From positions 2,418,001 through 2,482,000 of the forward strand of contig CM065882.1 of assembly GCA_033439255.1 (NCBI GenBank): a stretch of DNA of 64,000 nt. Direction: 5' to 3'. The notes under the pieces are model-generated. The model ran no database searches, was not told the origin of the DNA, and saw only the letters and a list, made by a program, of their open reading frames with translations. Position numbers and translations under genes: made by a program. Of the stretch, positions 1 to 12,407 are shown in pieces. Source of the stretch: Hericium rajendrae (Eukaryota > Basidiomycota > Agaricomycetes > Russulales > Hericiaceae). Each line of letters opens with the position of its first letter. The first letter of the stretch is position 1.

Positions 1-7
1 ACACGCC

Positions 8-524
8 ATGTCCGCCCTCCAGCGCGTCGCCGCACGCGTCGCCCTCAAGCCTAAGCATCTCACTCTATCCCGCAGGGGATATGCTGCTCCTACTGCCCAT
101 GAAGAGCCAGATCCCCAGCTCCACGGCTACCCCCAACTCCCCAACGTTTCCAGGCAGACGCTGCCTCCAAAAGGATGGTGGGACTGGCAGATGAGACGCA
201 ACTTTGGCGACGTCGTGCGTCATCCCCGCCATGACAGACAAAATTCCATTACTGAGCTGATGTCTACAGATGCATGAGCGGGACGAGTTGTACTCCATGT
301 GGGGACCGGATTTCGCCCCCATCCCTCCTGCTACAGCACTCCGTCAATTCACTATCGCCGCCCTCGGGTTTGTTGGGTTCGGCTTGCTTGTCAAGTATGC
401 CCTCATCCCAGAGCGGCCAAGCGTGCCTCGAGAATATCCTTTTGATGGCTTGGTGGCGGAGCTTGGTGGTTTGGAGGAGAATAAGGTCCGCGCCATCTTC
501 CAGCGTTTACAAGACTTTTTCTGA
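8..524 (+). CDS. NDUFB8: NADH:ubiquinone oxidoreductase subunit NDUFB8 (ASHI)
   Basis: This is an accessory subunit of the distal membrane arm of mitochondrial complex I. Two exons (8-214 and 270-524) are joined across a 55-nt GT-AG intron and give 153 residues. The N terminus is rich in Arg, Lys and Ala and looks like a mitochondrial presequence. It is followed by the family signature GWWDWQMRRNFGDV and then, across the intron, HERDELYSMWGPD. One membrane segment (about residues 85-108) precedes a short soluble tail. Splicing restores the conserved block exactly, which fixes the intron. The ATG at 8 is the first in frame; the window starts only 7 bases upstream, so the promoter is not visible. 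No frame problem is seen. The family call rests on remembered motifs. The gene converges with RAD2. Confidence 0.85.
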
Positions 525-1302
525 CTATTCGCTTGCCTTTGACAGTCGCGGGTCGAGACTTTAGCTGACGATGAATAAACGCTAGACTGCTATCCCGTCA
601 CCTTTGCTTTCTGTGTTCAGACTCTGAATAAACTCACTTTTTGCGGTCCGTTGATGAGCGTTGCCTCCTGAACCAAATGCCGCAGAACACAACAGACGAA
701 ATCTTCAAGAGACATTGCGTCTTGGATGTGTAGAAATTTGGACGAAATCTTTACCGTTTTCCAGTCAGCTCCTAACTACTTCCGGAGCAGAGATCAGCGC
801 TGCGGTAACCGCTGTCAGTACACGCAGCAACGTACAGTTCCGACACACGAATGCAATCCCTGGCTAAGTGAACCCGCCGGAAATGCTACAGTACTTCTCG
901 TCATAGTCGCTTAGATGCTTAACCATGGGACTTTATTCAATTGCCTTACATTGTGGCTCTATTCGCTGGCTTATCGGTCCGCAGCGGGCGGACATGAGGA
1001 TGGTGCTTCTCTCGGTTTTCCATCGTGGCTGCCGTGACCACCTCCAAGCGGCTGCGCAATTTATTCCTCTTCCCTGCATTCACGGAAAAAGAAGGTTGGG
1101 AGGGTTGAATGCACCATTTTGGAGCCCAAGGTATTACGGGATTTTCAGATCTAAAGTACAGCGAGGCTAAAACCCTGTAGGAAATATGGAGTCGAAGTCG
1201 CTCGAAGCCGTGTACACGGTCACACCAGGCCGGCGCACCACAGATTCGCGATGTCCACCTGGAGATCCCCATATCAAATGAGTATAATGAAATATGACGC
1301 GC
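525..1302. other. Intergenic, convergent 3' ends of NDUFB8 and RAD2
   Basis: There is no supportable gene here. The stretch holds the 3' untranslated regions of two convergent genes. Short open frames on both strands lack known motifs, codon bias and splice-supported extension. Confidence 0.5.
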
Positions 1303-4300
1303 TCAATCATCACCGGCACTACCCCCGCTAGCGATACCGCTATCTCCATTCTGAACTTCCGCGACGGCCGTGCCCTTCCCTTTGTTTACTGGACGGGGAC
1401 GGGGACGCGGCCGTGCCCTCGGTGGTGGCGGCGTCGCAGCACCATCACGCGGCTCATAATTGGACCCTGATTCGCTCGCGTCGTCAGCGAGGTTATCCGC
1501 CTCGCTCCCGGAGGATGCAGCGCGCTTGCGCTTCCTGCTCGACCCTGCCGCTGCTCCTGATCCGCGCCCTCTCCCCCTGCCAGTGCCCCTTGCCTTCCCT
1601 CTTCCCCGTCCACGCTCTCTTGCAGTGCCAGCTGCTTTCTTCGCTGCAGGGGCTTTGCCTTTTCCCTTTGCTTTACTCGACGATGATGCCTCGTCGTCCG
1701 ATCCGGAGGATGTCCTTTCAGTAGGCTGCGGTGAAGACTCGGAGGAACTACCCTGCTTCTTCTGTTCCTTGCGGAACGCCGAAACAACCTCCTGGAGCCG
1801 CTTGCTGGTGTACGCGGAACGCTTGCGCGGCGCGTACGTGCCACTGCCACCAGCTTGAACGTCAAAGAACTCGTTGAGATTACCCTGCTTGTTGAGGGCC
1901 TGAGCCTATCCACGCGTCATGTTAGCAAAGATAAAAGTATGAAGATAAGGAGAACACGCACCTGTTGGCGCCTGTTCATCTTCTGGATAATGGGCAGCAG
2001 GAGGTCTTCAACTTTGGACGTGCTCCATCCTAGTTCTTGCAGAAAGAAGCTGTGCATGCAATGTATTAGAAAATGTTGCTTGGCTATAAAAGGGGTCCTC
2101 ACTTTCGAAGACCATCGAGATCTGGAAGGCCCCATTTGAATGGTTCCTCTGATTCGTCAACGGTGGGATGGTAGTATGCATCTTGCTGTACGATTCATCA
2201 GCATTTTATTCAAACGAAGGTGAGGAAGAGACGCACCACAGCAGGATTCGGCCACTCCGGAGGAAGATATAGGTTCTTGAACCTCTTCTTCTGCAACAAC
2301 CGTCAGATTACGATTGGAAGATACGAAGCAACAAAAGAACCCACAAAGCGTAGTCGAAATTTACTCTTGTTGTCTTCTGGTTTGTCTCGTCCTGATTGCA
2401 CTTTCTGCCACCATTCTTTGAAGTCAAGCAACCCGTTCGGACCAGGGAATTCTTTGAGAAGCTCCATGGCAACGACAGGTCCGACGCCGGGAAGACCTTC
2501 AACATAGTCGCTGCCTAGCAGGTAAGCCAGCTGGATCAATTTGCTCTGATCCAAGCTAAGTTCACGGCTGAGGTCGGATAGCAAGAAACATTCCACGGTC
2601 TTCGACTGATTGAACATATTCTTGAAGACACGTTTCCCGCCAAACAGGAACACGTCAGAATCATCTGTGATGATGCCCTCGACCAGTCCCAGCCGTACGA
2701 GGGCAGCGCATTGTGCCTCGGCTTCCATTGGCGCGGTGATATATGGAATACCAAAGAGACGAAGCATGATCTGGGACAATCTGTAAGACTGAATCTGAGG
2801 AACGCGATGAATAGTCGTACCATGATCTGCGATATCATTTGCTGCGTGATATCCTCCGAATCACGCATGGCCGCCTTCTTCTGCTGGTTCAAGGCCTTGA
2901 TCTCTTCGTCGATCTCTTTCCGGACGGAATCGAGGTCTTTGCCTTTGACCTGGGACATGAAGCGCGCGAATTCGCCCTCTTCTTCCTGCGGATCCATTTC
3001 CTGCGCCGCGTCCCAGTCTTCATCTCCGGCGACGGCGACGGCGTCTGAGGTCTGAGTCTCCGAGGGCCCTGCATCATCGCGTACTGGAGACGGAGAGCGC
3101 GACCAGTCCGTCAGCGCTTCGCCCTCTGATTCCGAATCGACAGTCGCCGCGGGTCCGGAGGACGACTGTGGCAGCGGGCGAGTAACTTTGACCGGAGTCT
3201 GCGATGCTGATTTGGGCGGGGATGCCATTTCCATAGGTGTGACCCTCGTACTGACGCTGGAGCTCGCAATGGCTTCTTCGTATCGAAAACCCAGATTTGG
3301 GGGTTCCAGCACAGGCTCCCGGAAGAACGAGCGACGGACATCCATGGACTGTACACTCGCCGAAGAGAACGAAGGAAGTTCATTTGATGGCAACACCTCT
3401 TCCATCTCCTCGTCAGAATCACTGGCTACCATCTCCGCGACTGGTTGCGGAGCCGGTTCAACGATCTGAGCCTTTGTGGGAATTGTTTTCAAGGCTGCTG
3501 GCAAAGACACCGTTTTTGCCAATGGCGTTACAGGAACTGGCTCCATGTCATCATCAGAATCAGCAACGGATTGGACGTCGGGAGTGGCCACAGGTTGGAT
3601 GGGTTTCGAATGCGCGAGGAGGCCGCTAACTGATCGACCGAACGCGGGGGAGTGAGGTGAGATGTTCGAAGGATTGCGTCCCATCGCGGGACGTTTGGGC
3701 GTGGGTCCAGCATTTGCAATCGCGAGCGCAATTTCCAGACGACCTGGAACGTATAGGTCCTCACCATCAGACGAGTCCGTGGGACGCTCCTCTGGAATCT
3801 CGACGACGCTGCTCGTAGAGGAGCTGGCATCGGTTGACGATTGACCCGCAATAGCCATTCTCGAAGCTGCCAAAGCTCTCTGAAAAATGGCGTCCTCGGC
3901 ATCCTCTGCGATGTCGATGGATTGCTGGATAGCAGTGACCAACTCCAGATCGTCTTCAGCGTCAGCTGTATGATGCGGGGGTGGCGGGAGTTCATCTTCC
4001 TCGAGCTCGAAAAGCGGTTGGGTCTTCTGTTTCTTCTTTGCACGCTTTGCCCGTGGGGTAGACAGCTTGGTTCTGGGTTTGGGTGCCTCCCGTTTTACTA
4101 TACCAGCAAGCGCCATCCCTCTACGATACTCCCGCATGTCAGGGTCAACAGCATCCGGCTGTGGTCTGCCAGGGAAGAGTCAGTTAAATAAAACACAATC
4201 TGAGATGCAGGTAAGACGCACATCGTAACTTCTTCCATTTCCATGTCGCTGTCTTCCTCTTCGGCCGCATGCTGCTCAGCCATAGGCAGGTCCTGGTCAA

Positions 4301-5526
4301 TCTGAATTGCGGTCTCCTTCGTCGTCCCTTCATCTCGCACGCCGAGCACCCACCCGCCCTCCACACCTGTATTCTTGACGAGCACATATGCCTTGTTCCT
4401 CTCGCTAGCAATACGAACAGGAATTGATACATGTGCCTGACCAATGGTATCATTGGTGATCAGGAGCTGCTGCGTCAGTGAGTTTCGCTGCTGCAAGTTC
4501 TTGATCTGCTCCTTTGAAAAATCAAGCGGGGTACGCGAGTTCTTGAGCATATTCTGCAGGCGCTTGTAGGAGGTCTGGCGCGACTTGAGCCGAAGATCGC
4601 CAATGATGTCGTACTGGACTTCGGTTGGTAGCTCACGAAATGCGGGAGACGTGACGTCGAAATCTTCTGGCCGCATGGCCTCAATGAAATCACGAAGTTC
4701 GTCCTCGGTAGCCAGCCGATGGTCTGGGATGGAAGAGGTTGTTGCTTTCGTCACTCTAGCTTCCAAGTTGACGTCCGGAAGTTTGTAAGGATCATAATCT
4801 TTCCATTGATTCCTCTTCGCAGACGACGTGGGGGAAGCACCAGGGCGACTCGGTTCGGTACGCTTTGCTGCAGGCGTTCTCGGTGCATTGCTATCTATGT
4901 CTTCCAGATATACAGTGTTCTCGTCGATTGTTACGGAGCCTGAAGGCAACGCCTTGCCCTTGCCCTTGTCCTTTGACAACGTAACACTCCTATCGACAAA
5001 TGTGAGATCGGCAAAGCTATCATTTTGAGAACAGCATGCGCACCTTTGTGTCTGTGCATGACTGAGGGCCTCCTTCGCATCTGCGCTGCAAGCAAGCGTT
5101 CTGCAACCTTGACATGGCTTGCAGCGGCTCCGCTCTTCTTCTTCTTTCGCTCAGTCTTAAAAGACATATATGTGAGTCAAACATCAAAGCGAAGAGAATA
5201 TCACGAGACGCACAATCGTATTCCTCTTGAGAGCTGGTGCACCACCATCGAACACAAACACCGGCTTGATCCCATAGAACAGCAATTTGCAGATTCGTCT
5301 TAGGAAGCCAAGGACATGTGCGTTGACAAGACCGCGGCCCTCCTTGTCACGCATTGTAGCTTGAAATTGATAGATCCATATACTCGAGTCGATAGCCATG
5401 GTCTTCCCTTCCATTGTCTCCAACCTACAGGTATTCAGCAAATGCATGCATCAGAACAGGACGGCTGACATACAAGACTGGTCTGCCGACAGGCTTGAGG
5501 AGCTCCCATAGCGATTTGACACCCAT
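1303..5526 (-). CDS. RAD2: DNA excision-repair endonuclease RAD2/XPG (ERCC5)
   Basis: This structure-specific nuclease makes the 3' incision in nucleotide excision repair. Ten exons give about 1256 residues. The start MGVKSLWELLKPVG is in exon 1 (5526-5474); a 49-nt intron follows and exon 2 completes the XPG N domain, with acidic residues in MAIDSSIW and FVFDGGAP. A long acidic spacer (exons 4-5) precedes the XPG I domain, which has EAEAQ, TDDSDVFLFG and GSDYVEG carrying the catalytic Glu/Asp set, and a helix-hairpin-helix GLPGVGPV. The C-terminal domain (YLPPEWPNP, FFLQELGW) ends in a basic tail with repeated Arg-Gly and a Lys/Arg-rich possible nuclear signal. The frame is continuous except near 5070, where one extra base is needed to read MRREALSHAQ. 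Stop TGA is at 1303-1305. Two ACGCGT elements lie 130-160 bases upstream. Confidence 0.95.
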
Positions 5527-5656
5527 ACTTGTAGTTCAAGGAGCTGGTGCTCGATGTGAAAAGGGCGTATGGCATTGATTCAGAGGGTCGATACAAGGCA
5601 AGCTTGAGTATGGGACTGCAAGGACATGAGTCAGACACAAGTCTGATGAGTGGAAG

Positions 5657-5686
5657 ACGCGTCCACTACAGCGCGACGCGTCGCGC
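5657..5686. promoter_or_regulatory. Pair of MCB-like ACGCGT elements, one in a 16-bp palindrome
   Basis: ACGCGT occurs at 5657-5662 and 5676-5681. The second is the centre of a perfect 16-bp palindrome, GCGCGACGCGTCGCGC, at 5671-5686. Both lie 130-160 bases upstream of the RAD2 start codon. In yeasts ACGCGT is the MBF site that drives G1/S transcription of replication and repair genes. That it works this way here is inference. Confidence 0.5.
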
Positions 5687-6775
5687 CTATCGCCGCTACC
5701 TCGGATTTCAAGCGCCGCCTGAACTCGTGTTCGAAGCTGGTCGGCAGGAAAACAACTTGGTCTTACAGCAGACCATGATCTTTCCTTTTCCTATCGCTCT
5801 GCAGGAGCGTCGTGTTAGAAGACGCACTCTTGTCGATGTGTTAAGCACAGTGGAATCGGCCTCACTACCAATGAAATATACTAATCTGCATAGACGGGCG
5901 TTTTGCAATCTGCTGACACGAGTTTTGTACTAATGCGAGGATACAGAGCTATGTGGGTGTTACTGTAAAAGAACAGAAAACTCGACCAGCGCCACCTTGT
6001 TTTCAAGTCGTCGTGGCCTTATGAACCCAGGTAGGAGAACAGATGGGCGCGACGGGTAGCGGAAAGTCGACCGTCAGACCGTTCAGCTAGACAATGCTCC
6101 GCTACTGACGCATATGTATCTTTAGTTCACCAGCATAGTCAGCGGATCGCAATCGGACGTCGGGGCTGGTTTGTAGTCGTGCGCTAGCAACGTCCAGATG
6201 GCACGGGCGTTCGAGCTCGACCGGCGGCGAGTTTTGCTTATCGATACGAAGCAGAGGTTGCAGGAGCAGATGGATGTTCTGAAAAGGCAGTGTGACTCTC
6301 TGGCCTGCCGCTTTCATTCCGGAGGGTGGTGCATTATGGCTTGAAACTAATGCGCGACTATCATCGTTCAGTCAGCTTAGAAACTAAGATTACTTACTCG
6401 TTGCTGTAGTACTTTGGTAGAGCATCTAGCCAGTAATTATGGGATCTCCAGTTTTACGTGGCTCATGCCAGCTACCAACTACCAAACCTTACAGAAGATC
6501 CTTCAGGTATCCAGCATAGATTGATTGATGATAATGTTCGAACCAATAGCCATGGATCAAAGCGACAAATAGGTGCTCGAACATAATTCCTAATTAAAAC
6601 GGTATGCAAATAGTGTCCGATTTGATAGCAGAAAACGAATCCGAAGTCAAGCTATGCATGATATCTAACGAACGACGTACGATGAATCAAGTATGATGAA
6701 AAAAGCAAACGAGCGACCATGATGCAACAGACGCAGAACCAAGAACCAATCGTGCATAGATCCAACTAAAGGTAA
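5687..6775. other. Intergenic, RAD2 upstream region and 3' side of the CAF120-like gene
   Basis: No convincing gene is seen. A plus-strand open frame at about 5547-5933 has no ATG near its start and no recognisable domain, so I treat it as chance. The AT-rich stretch at 6380-6775 fits a 3' flank. Confidence 0.4.
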
Positions 6776-9700
6776 TTATTGCGGAGGTGGTTTGGGACTA
6801 GCGTTCACTGGCGTCCTCGAGAGGTCTTCGCCAGCCTGAGGTGGTGGCCCTGGGGCTGAGGAGTGCTGTTGGCCATTCAAGCCGTTCTGAGGCCCGAAAC
6901 GATTGGGACTTGGTGCGCCGAAATCGCCAGACTGAGGCGTGAACCCAGGATCGAATTGGGACATCCTTGGGTCGAACTGGGAGACACCAGTCATCTGCAT
7001 CCCCATCGGAGCCATGCCGCCGTTCATACCGCCCATACCAGCCATTTGGGGAGCCATCCCTCCACCCATACCAGTCATCTGAGGAGCCATCCCTCCACCC
7101 ACACCAGTCATCTGGGGAGCCATCCCTCCACCCATACCGGTCATCTGGGGCGCCATTCCGCCCATCATCGGCATGCCCATCATCGAAAGGCGCGGGTCGA
7201 AGCCAGCCATAGAGCCGGCACCCGTCATCATAGGATTCATAGGCGCAGGGCCCCCACCTTCCCCATTGACCTGTGATCCTGCCTGCGAGAACGATATCAT
7301 AGCCTGCTGGTAAGCCTGGGCTGCTGCTTGCTGTGCCGCGAACATGTGTTGAGGGTTGTACCCGGGCATCATGCCAGGATAGCCCATGAAGCCGCCAGTC
7401 ATCATCGGGTTCATGCCCGTCATCATCGGGTTCATGCCCATCATCATCGGGTTGTAGCCAGGGAACTGTTGCATGCCGTACATCGAGCCGCCTTGCGCCA
7501 TCTGGTCCAGCTGCTGGCGCTGGTAATCGTCCAATTTCCGCTGTCGTTCCTCCGCAAGCCGCTTCTCGCGCTCGCGTTCGGTGAGCGTCGCGCCGACGCC
7601 TCCCTCGCGCTTGCGGTCTCGTTCGTGCGCGGTGATCGCGCCCAGAAGCCCAGTCTGGGGCGGCGGTGGTTTGTTCGGCACGTTGATCAGCGAAGCGCCA
7701 GTCTCGCGAGCAAGCTCCTCCTGCTTCTTTGCCGAGCGATCTTGTTTATCCTGAAGCCCAGCGGACAGAAGGCCATGGGGCGTAAATGCCTTCGTCATCG
7801 TCTGTGAAGCGGGCTCGAGCTGGATGAAGGTGTCGCGATTGTTGTCGGGAGGACGATCGCCTGGAGTATGACCGGGGTCAAGCACCTGACTCCACATGTT
7901 TTGCTGGCGGGCCTGAGCGTAGGCTGCGGTTGGGGCTCCAGGGTATTCAGACTGCGGCCGCCCAGAAGGAGGCCTTGGCTGCATGGTCTGCATGCTGCCG
8001 ACATCTCCGTACGGGTCCTGCATGAAGCGACGAGGGACAGGGGCATGAGGCTCTTCTTCAAATGCTAAGTATTTCATCAGAATATGAAATGCGACAACAT
8101 GGTCAATGCTCACCTTGCGGCCGCTGGCCCGGCACCTGCGGCAGCGTTCGCGCTCCACGAGCCTGCGTTTGAGCATAGTTCGGATCGGCAAGACCAGGAG
8201 AAGGACCGGGTCCTTGGGCATTTGGCTGGCGAGCTTGGGATTGCAAACTGGGATCCATCCTTGGCGGTGGCCGCCCACCGTCAGAGTCCACATCATCATC
8301 TTCCTCCTCTTCTTCTTCCTCCTCCTCTTCATCACTGCTGTCACCCCATGCCCCCGAATTCTTCGCCTTCGCCTTTGCCTTCCCTCCGCCATTGGCGCGT
8401 CCGGGCCGGTGAACAGCAGCCTCGTGGGCAGCCTGCTGTGCTTCTGCGGCCGCCTTGCGCTGCATGGCCGTCGAGATGGGGCAAACGACGATCTGTACTG
8501 TGACGCAGCATCGCTCGGGGCTGGTGAATGAGACCGATCGTCGCTCGCACCCTCGGGCTCGTTGATGGCAGGTGGTGGAGCTTGAACGGATGGTGCAGGC
8601 TCGGGCTTTTCGTCCTGCTCGAGAAAGTTCAGCGCTGCAAGTGCATCGGCATCATGATCGTCTGCGGTCATGGAAGTGAACTGTCGATGGCGGAGCTCGC
8701 TGGCTTCCTCGGTGCTGGTAGTTGGTTCAGGTGAGTGAACAGAATTTGAGGCTGACACGACGCGCATCGGTTGAGGCGGCGCACGGGCGCCTGACGGCCG
8801 TCGGCCCATGCCGGCTGACAGAATGGAGTTCTCCGGCGCCGCGACAGGACTGTAAGGGTTCGCCATAGCGACTGACACCGGCGAAATCGGTCCTGGCGGC
8901 GATCGACCCCGCCTGGGCGAGATGTCTTCGTCGGCGGGCTCTTGGTCCGTAACGGCGTAATGGGCGCCGTCGCCGGCGGACTGACGGGCGGCGGACTGGA
9001 ACCGTATTCCGAAGAGGATTCTTCGTCGTCTTCATCGTCGTCATCCAATGGTGGAGGAGGCGCACGACGCGGCGCAAGCGGCTGCTTAGGCGCGTCTGGA
9101 TGGAATTGTTGCATATAGTATAAGGCTCCGGCCTCTTCATACAGATTATTAGCGTCCTCTACGGACTTCTTCGTCGGTACAACAGGGGTTGCGCGAGTTT
9201 CGATGGCGTTGTTGGAAGCGATGATGGAATGCTCTTGGGCGTCGAGATCGGGGGCGTGGTGGGCGTTCGGGGTCCGCGCTCAATGCTGTCAGCCGTGGCC
9301 ATCATAGACCCGCTATGCCTCGGAGAGCCCAACTGCGAATGAGGCGACGTCAGGATAGAGAATCCAGGAGAAGGCGGCCCTTGGGGTATCCCGGAATGCG
9401 AGGGCATTGACGCGGGAGGTGAGAGAGGCGGAGGGACATGAGGTCCAGAAGAGTCGACGGACAACGTACGACTCTGCGGAGACAAGGGTAATTCCACATT
9501 CGTAGGGTCAATGGCATGACTATCGTCAGTCGAAGCAACTGGCCCGAGGATGCTGCTGGTAATCGACTGGCTGAGTTTCGAAGCCGGTCTCGAGCTCGGC
9601 CGCGAGTCGCGTACGGAATCCTCGCTGGGCCTCCTTGCGGGTGAGAGCCGGGCATCCGGATCGAAGGAGAATGTTGTCGGACTTGTGTGCCGCGGGCCCT

Positions 9701-11960
9701 CCAAGATATTCAGAGCGTCTTGCGATTCTTCCACGACAGGAGACGGTGCAGTGTGCGTAGACTGCTTTCGACCGGGGCCCAGGGCGGTCGAAGTAGATGG
9801 GCTGCGACTGGCAGGCTTGCTGTCAGACTCCTTGATCGGCGACAAGGTACGCTTGGACTCCGGCTGCTGAGATGAGTCGAAGTCCAGGGGCGGAAGCTGA
9901 GGGAGCAGCGATTTATCAGCGAGAGTCCGTTCTCCTTGAGGCTGGGATTCCATAGACGGCAATGGTGGAAGAGTTGGCGGCCCACTCATGCTGGGGCCAC
10001 TCTTGCTGGGGCCACTAGTGCTGGCCTGGGGCCCTTCAGCTGGATTCTTGAGACCTTGCATACGCTCGAGGAGAATGTTGAGCAGACGAGACCGGACGGC
10101 AGAGGTACGATCGTCGCGTGGATCCATGGATTCCGCCATTTCTCGTTCGAGGAAGAGCAACTGATGAATAACAGGTTAGTATGGAAAACCGGACAAGCAG
10201 GAGAATGCTGCCCACATCGCGGTTAGGTCCAACGGGATAGGCAAACATGAGCGAGATGGGGTCGCGTGGATCCCAAGTGTACTGTCTGGGTCTTCCATAG
10301 AGATGGAACGTATCATGCAGCCCTACAAACAGATTCAAGACGGTTACTCGAAAGATAAGGGGAAGTCACGTACCAACCACCCATTTGAGCATCTCACTGG
10401 CTTGTGTAGCCCCAGATTCCAATTCCGGCATGATCAATATCCATCCTTCCCTGCCTTTCATGCCTCCTCCGACTTCCTCATCGCCAATTGTGCCCTCGAC
10501 CTTGATCAAAGTGCTCCTGCTGATAAGCTCTGGCCGCTCGGGATAAACAGCGAATGCTTGTGTGACGTCCGACAATATAAGAAATGGCTTCTTCCTGTCC
10601 CTGCCTTTGGGACCAAGAAAGAAGGAGATAACTGGCTTTGAAGGTACAGCAGTACCTCCTTGTGACTCGTCTCTAGAACCAAAGAGAGACATCCTCTTTT
10701 TGCGCGGAACGGCAGGGGCAGCGGGGGCATTGGGCGAGGTCGAGCGGTGGTCTGGCATTGGCGATCCGGGAGCGTCAGGTAGTCCGGAGCTGTCGAGCGC
10801 CATCCAGAGACGCTTCCAGTCAGTCTGTCCGGCCATGCGCAGACGCACCCAACCTTCCATCTTGCCACGCGAGAGAGTCGAGGGTATAGCATTGCCTGCG
10901 ATACGTGGTCGGAAAATGAGAACATTGGCTGTGAACAAAGATGACAGACCTTCATAAGTAATTCGCAGAAGATGGGCGGTGTAGATCTCCTCCAGCCGCG
11001 ATTTTCCCATGCTGCGAGCCTAAATGCGGTCGCCCATGATATGAGAGCAGCAGTGTCGGGACATGCGAAGAGCAGGAGATTCGATCCTGCACTGTTCACA
11101 GTGACGACATTCGTGTACTTCTGCTGGGGTGACGTAGCTGTCGGCGGGATCGTAACAGATCCAAGCACCTGCACGAACTGACATACAGGACTATCAGAGG
11201 ACATAAGAGATACAACAGAGTTAAGGACAGACTGACGGCATCAGTGATGTTAATGTAGGTGGGGGGACCTCCTTCCCGTGTTTGCTCGCCTCCTCGATCT
11301 CCTGCATGTCCCAGACGCTGAGCGTCGTCCCGCCGAGCTGTGCCCACACATCCCGCCACCCTTCGTCTTTGGAAGGCCTGTGGCCATCGGGCAGGCGTTC
11401 GATGCGGCGCACGAGCGGGCCGGAGAAATAGATCTTGTGGGCGTGCGCGATCGTCAACTGGACCGTTGACCGAATCTCTGGATGCAGAGACGGTGGCTGA
11501 GGCGGGGCGGGTTGCCCAGTCAACCCTGTTGACGCTCTGCGCTCGTGCTGAGGCGGGAGGGTAGAGGAGGCGGTGCCCGTGGCGCCCCTGGTCATGTCGG
11601 TGGGGGGCATCCGGCCGTGTTCATCGATGGGGAGCTGGTGCTGGCTCGCTGCGGCTGGAGGGTTGAGAACGCCGGCTGCTGTGGCTGCGGAGGAGCCTCG
11701 CTGTGGGACTGGGACTTGAGAAAGGAGAAGAACGATGACGACCGGGAGTGGCCACCGTTTGCCTGAGCTGGCCGGGCAGGGGAGAGTGTTGGGGATGGAT
11801 GGGGGGGCATGGCGTGCGGGGGAGGAGAATCGGGTGGCTGAGACTCGGGGGAGTGGAAATCACGCTTGACGGGAGAGGCCTGTCTTAGCTGTTGTAGTTC
11901 GGATGGTGGTATGAACCCTCGGTTTCTGCTGTCCCACTGCGGTGTCGAGCTCGAGGCCAT
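6776..11960 (-). CDS. CAF120/SKG3-like PH-domain protein (CCR4-NOT associated)
   Basis: This large fungal protein (about 1600 residues) resembles yeast Caf120/Skg3, a PH-domain protein associated with CCR4-NOT and the bud neck. After a Ser/Pro-rich start (ATG at 11960) comes a split PH-like region: AHAHKIYFSGPL, then PPTYINITDAFVQVLG, then AAWEKSRLEEIYTAHLL, then GWVRLRMAGQTDWKRLWMAL. The rest is low complexity: Ser/Pro-rich stretches, an acidic run and a Met/Gly/Pro-rich C terminus with tandem repeats. A DADALAALNFLE block and the coiled stretch at 7480-7620 are recognisable. Reading it needs about six single added bases (near 8470, 8910, 9187, 11005, 11263 and 11655-11700), most in G, C or A runs; the last could be a non-consensus intron instead. 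Two clear introns are 8062-8110 and about 11174-11235. The assignment is good; the detailed model is not. Confidence 0.75.
7027..7158 (-). repeat. 33-bp coding tandem repeat in the CAF120-like C terminus
   Basis: About four imperfect copies of a 33-bp unit encode GMAPQMTGMGG with small changes (Met/Val, Thr/Ala). A related NPMMTGM unit repeats further upstream in the protein, near 7390-7450. Such in-frame repeats vary in copy number between strains. Confidence 0.85.
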
Positions 11961-12407
11961 CGTGCCTCGCACATGCAGATGGGCGTCGTCGACAAATGTG
12001 AGATCTGAGCCTCCGTTGATTCTCAGCGCCTTTTGCCCTGCACTGCTTATTACATTTACACCACCTCGATTGCATTGAACTCAAAAGAACCCTGGAGAGA
12101 TATCAAAATTTTACGCAAGGCCCAGAAAGCGCTCGCGAGCGCCGGTAGGCATCAAGGCATCAATGCGTGCATCAGCGCTCAGTTCGCCTTGCTCAGGCGG
12201 CAGCCTGCGGCCTATGCGGTATGACCATTTTCCGTTTCACCCGAGTCGCAATGCCATCGCACGCGATCGATAGTTTTTTTCTTTCGTTTCACAGCATGCA
12301 TGGTGAACGCGGCATCGCAGCAAAAGAGTGGGGATAGGTTATAGGCGAGACGCTGTCTACACGAATCCAGGACCAGCGGCATCGGAACTGCATACTCCCG
12401 ACCAAGG
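11961..12407. other. Intergenic, promoter of the CAF120-like gene and 3' flank of COX11
   Basis: No gene is seen. The stretch near 12125-12185 is GC-rich with short inverted GCGCTCGCGAGCGC-type sequence but no longer structure. Confidence 0.4.

Noticed and set aside
2340-2360. An intron donor GTAAAT inside the RAD2 I domain
   Set aside because: The sequence NKSKFRLRF continues the conserved domain; the true donor follows it, and the frame is then continuous.
5547-5933. 128-codon plus-strand frame upstream of RAD2
   Set aside because: Begins at GTG with no ATG near its start, no motif, and overlaps the RAD2 promoter elements.
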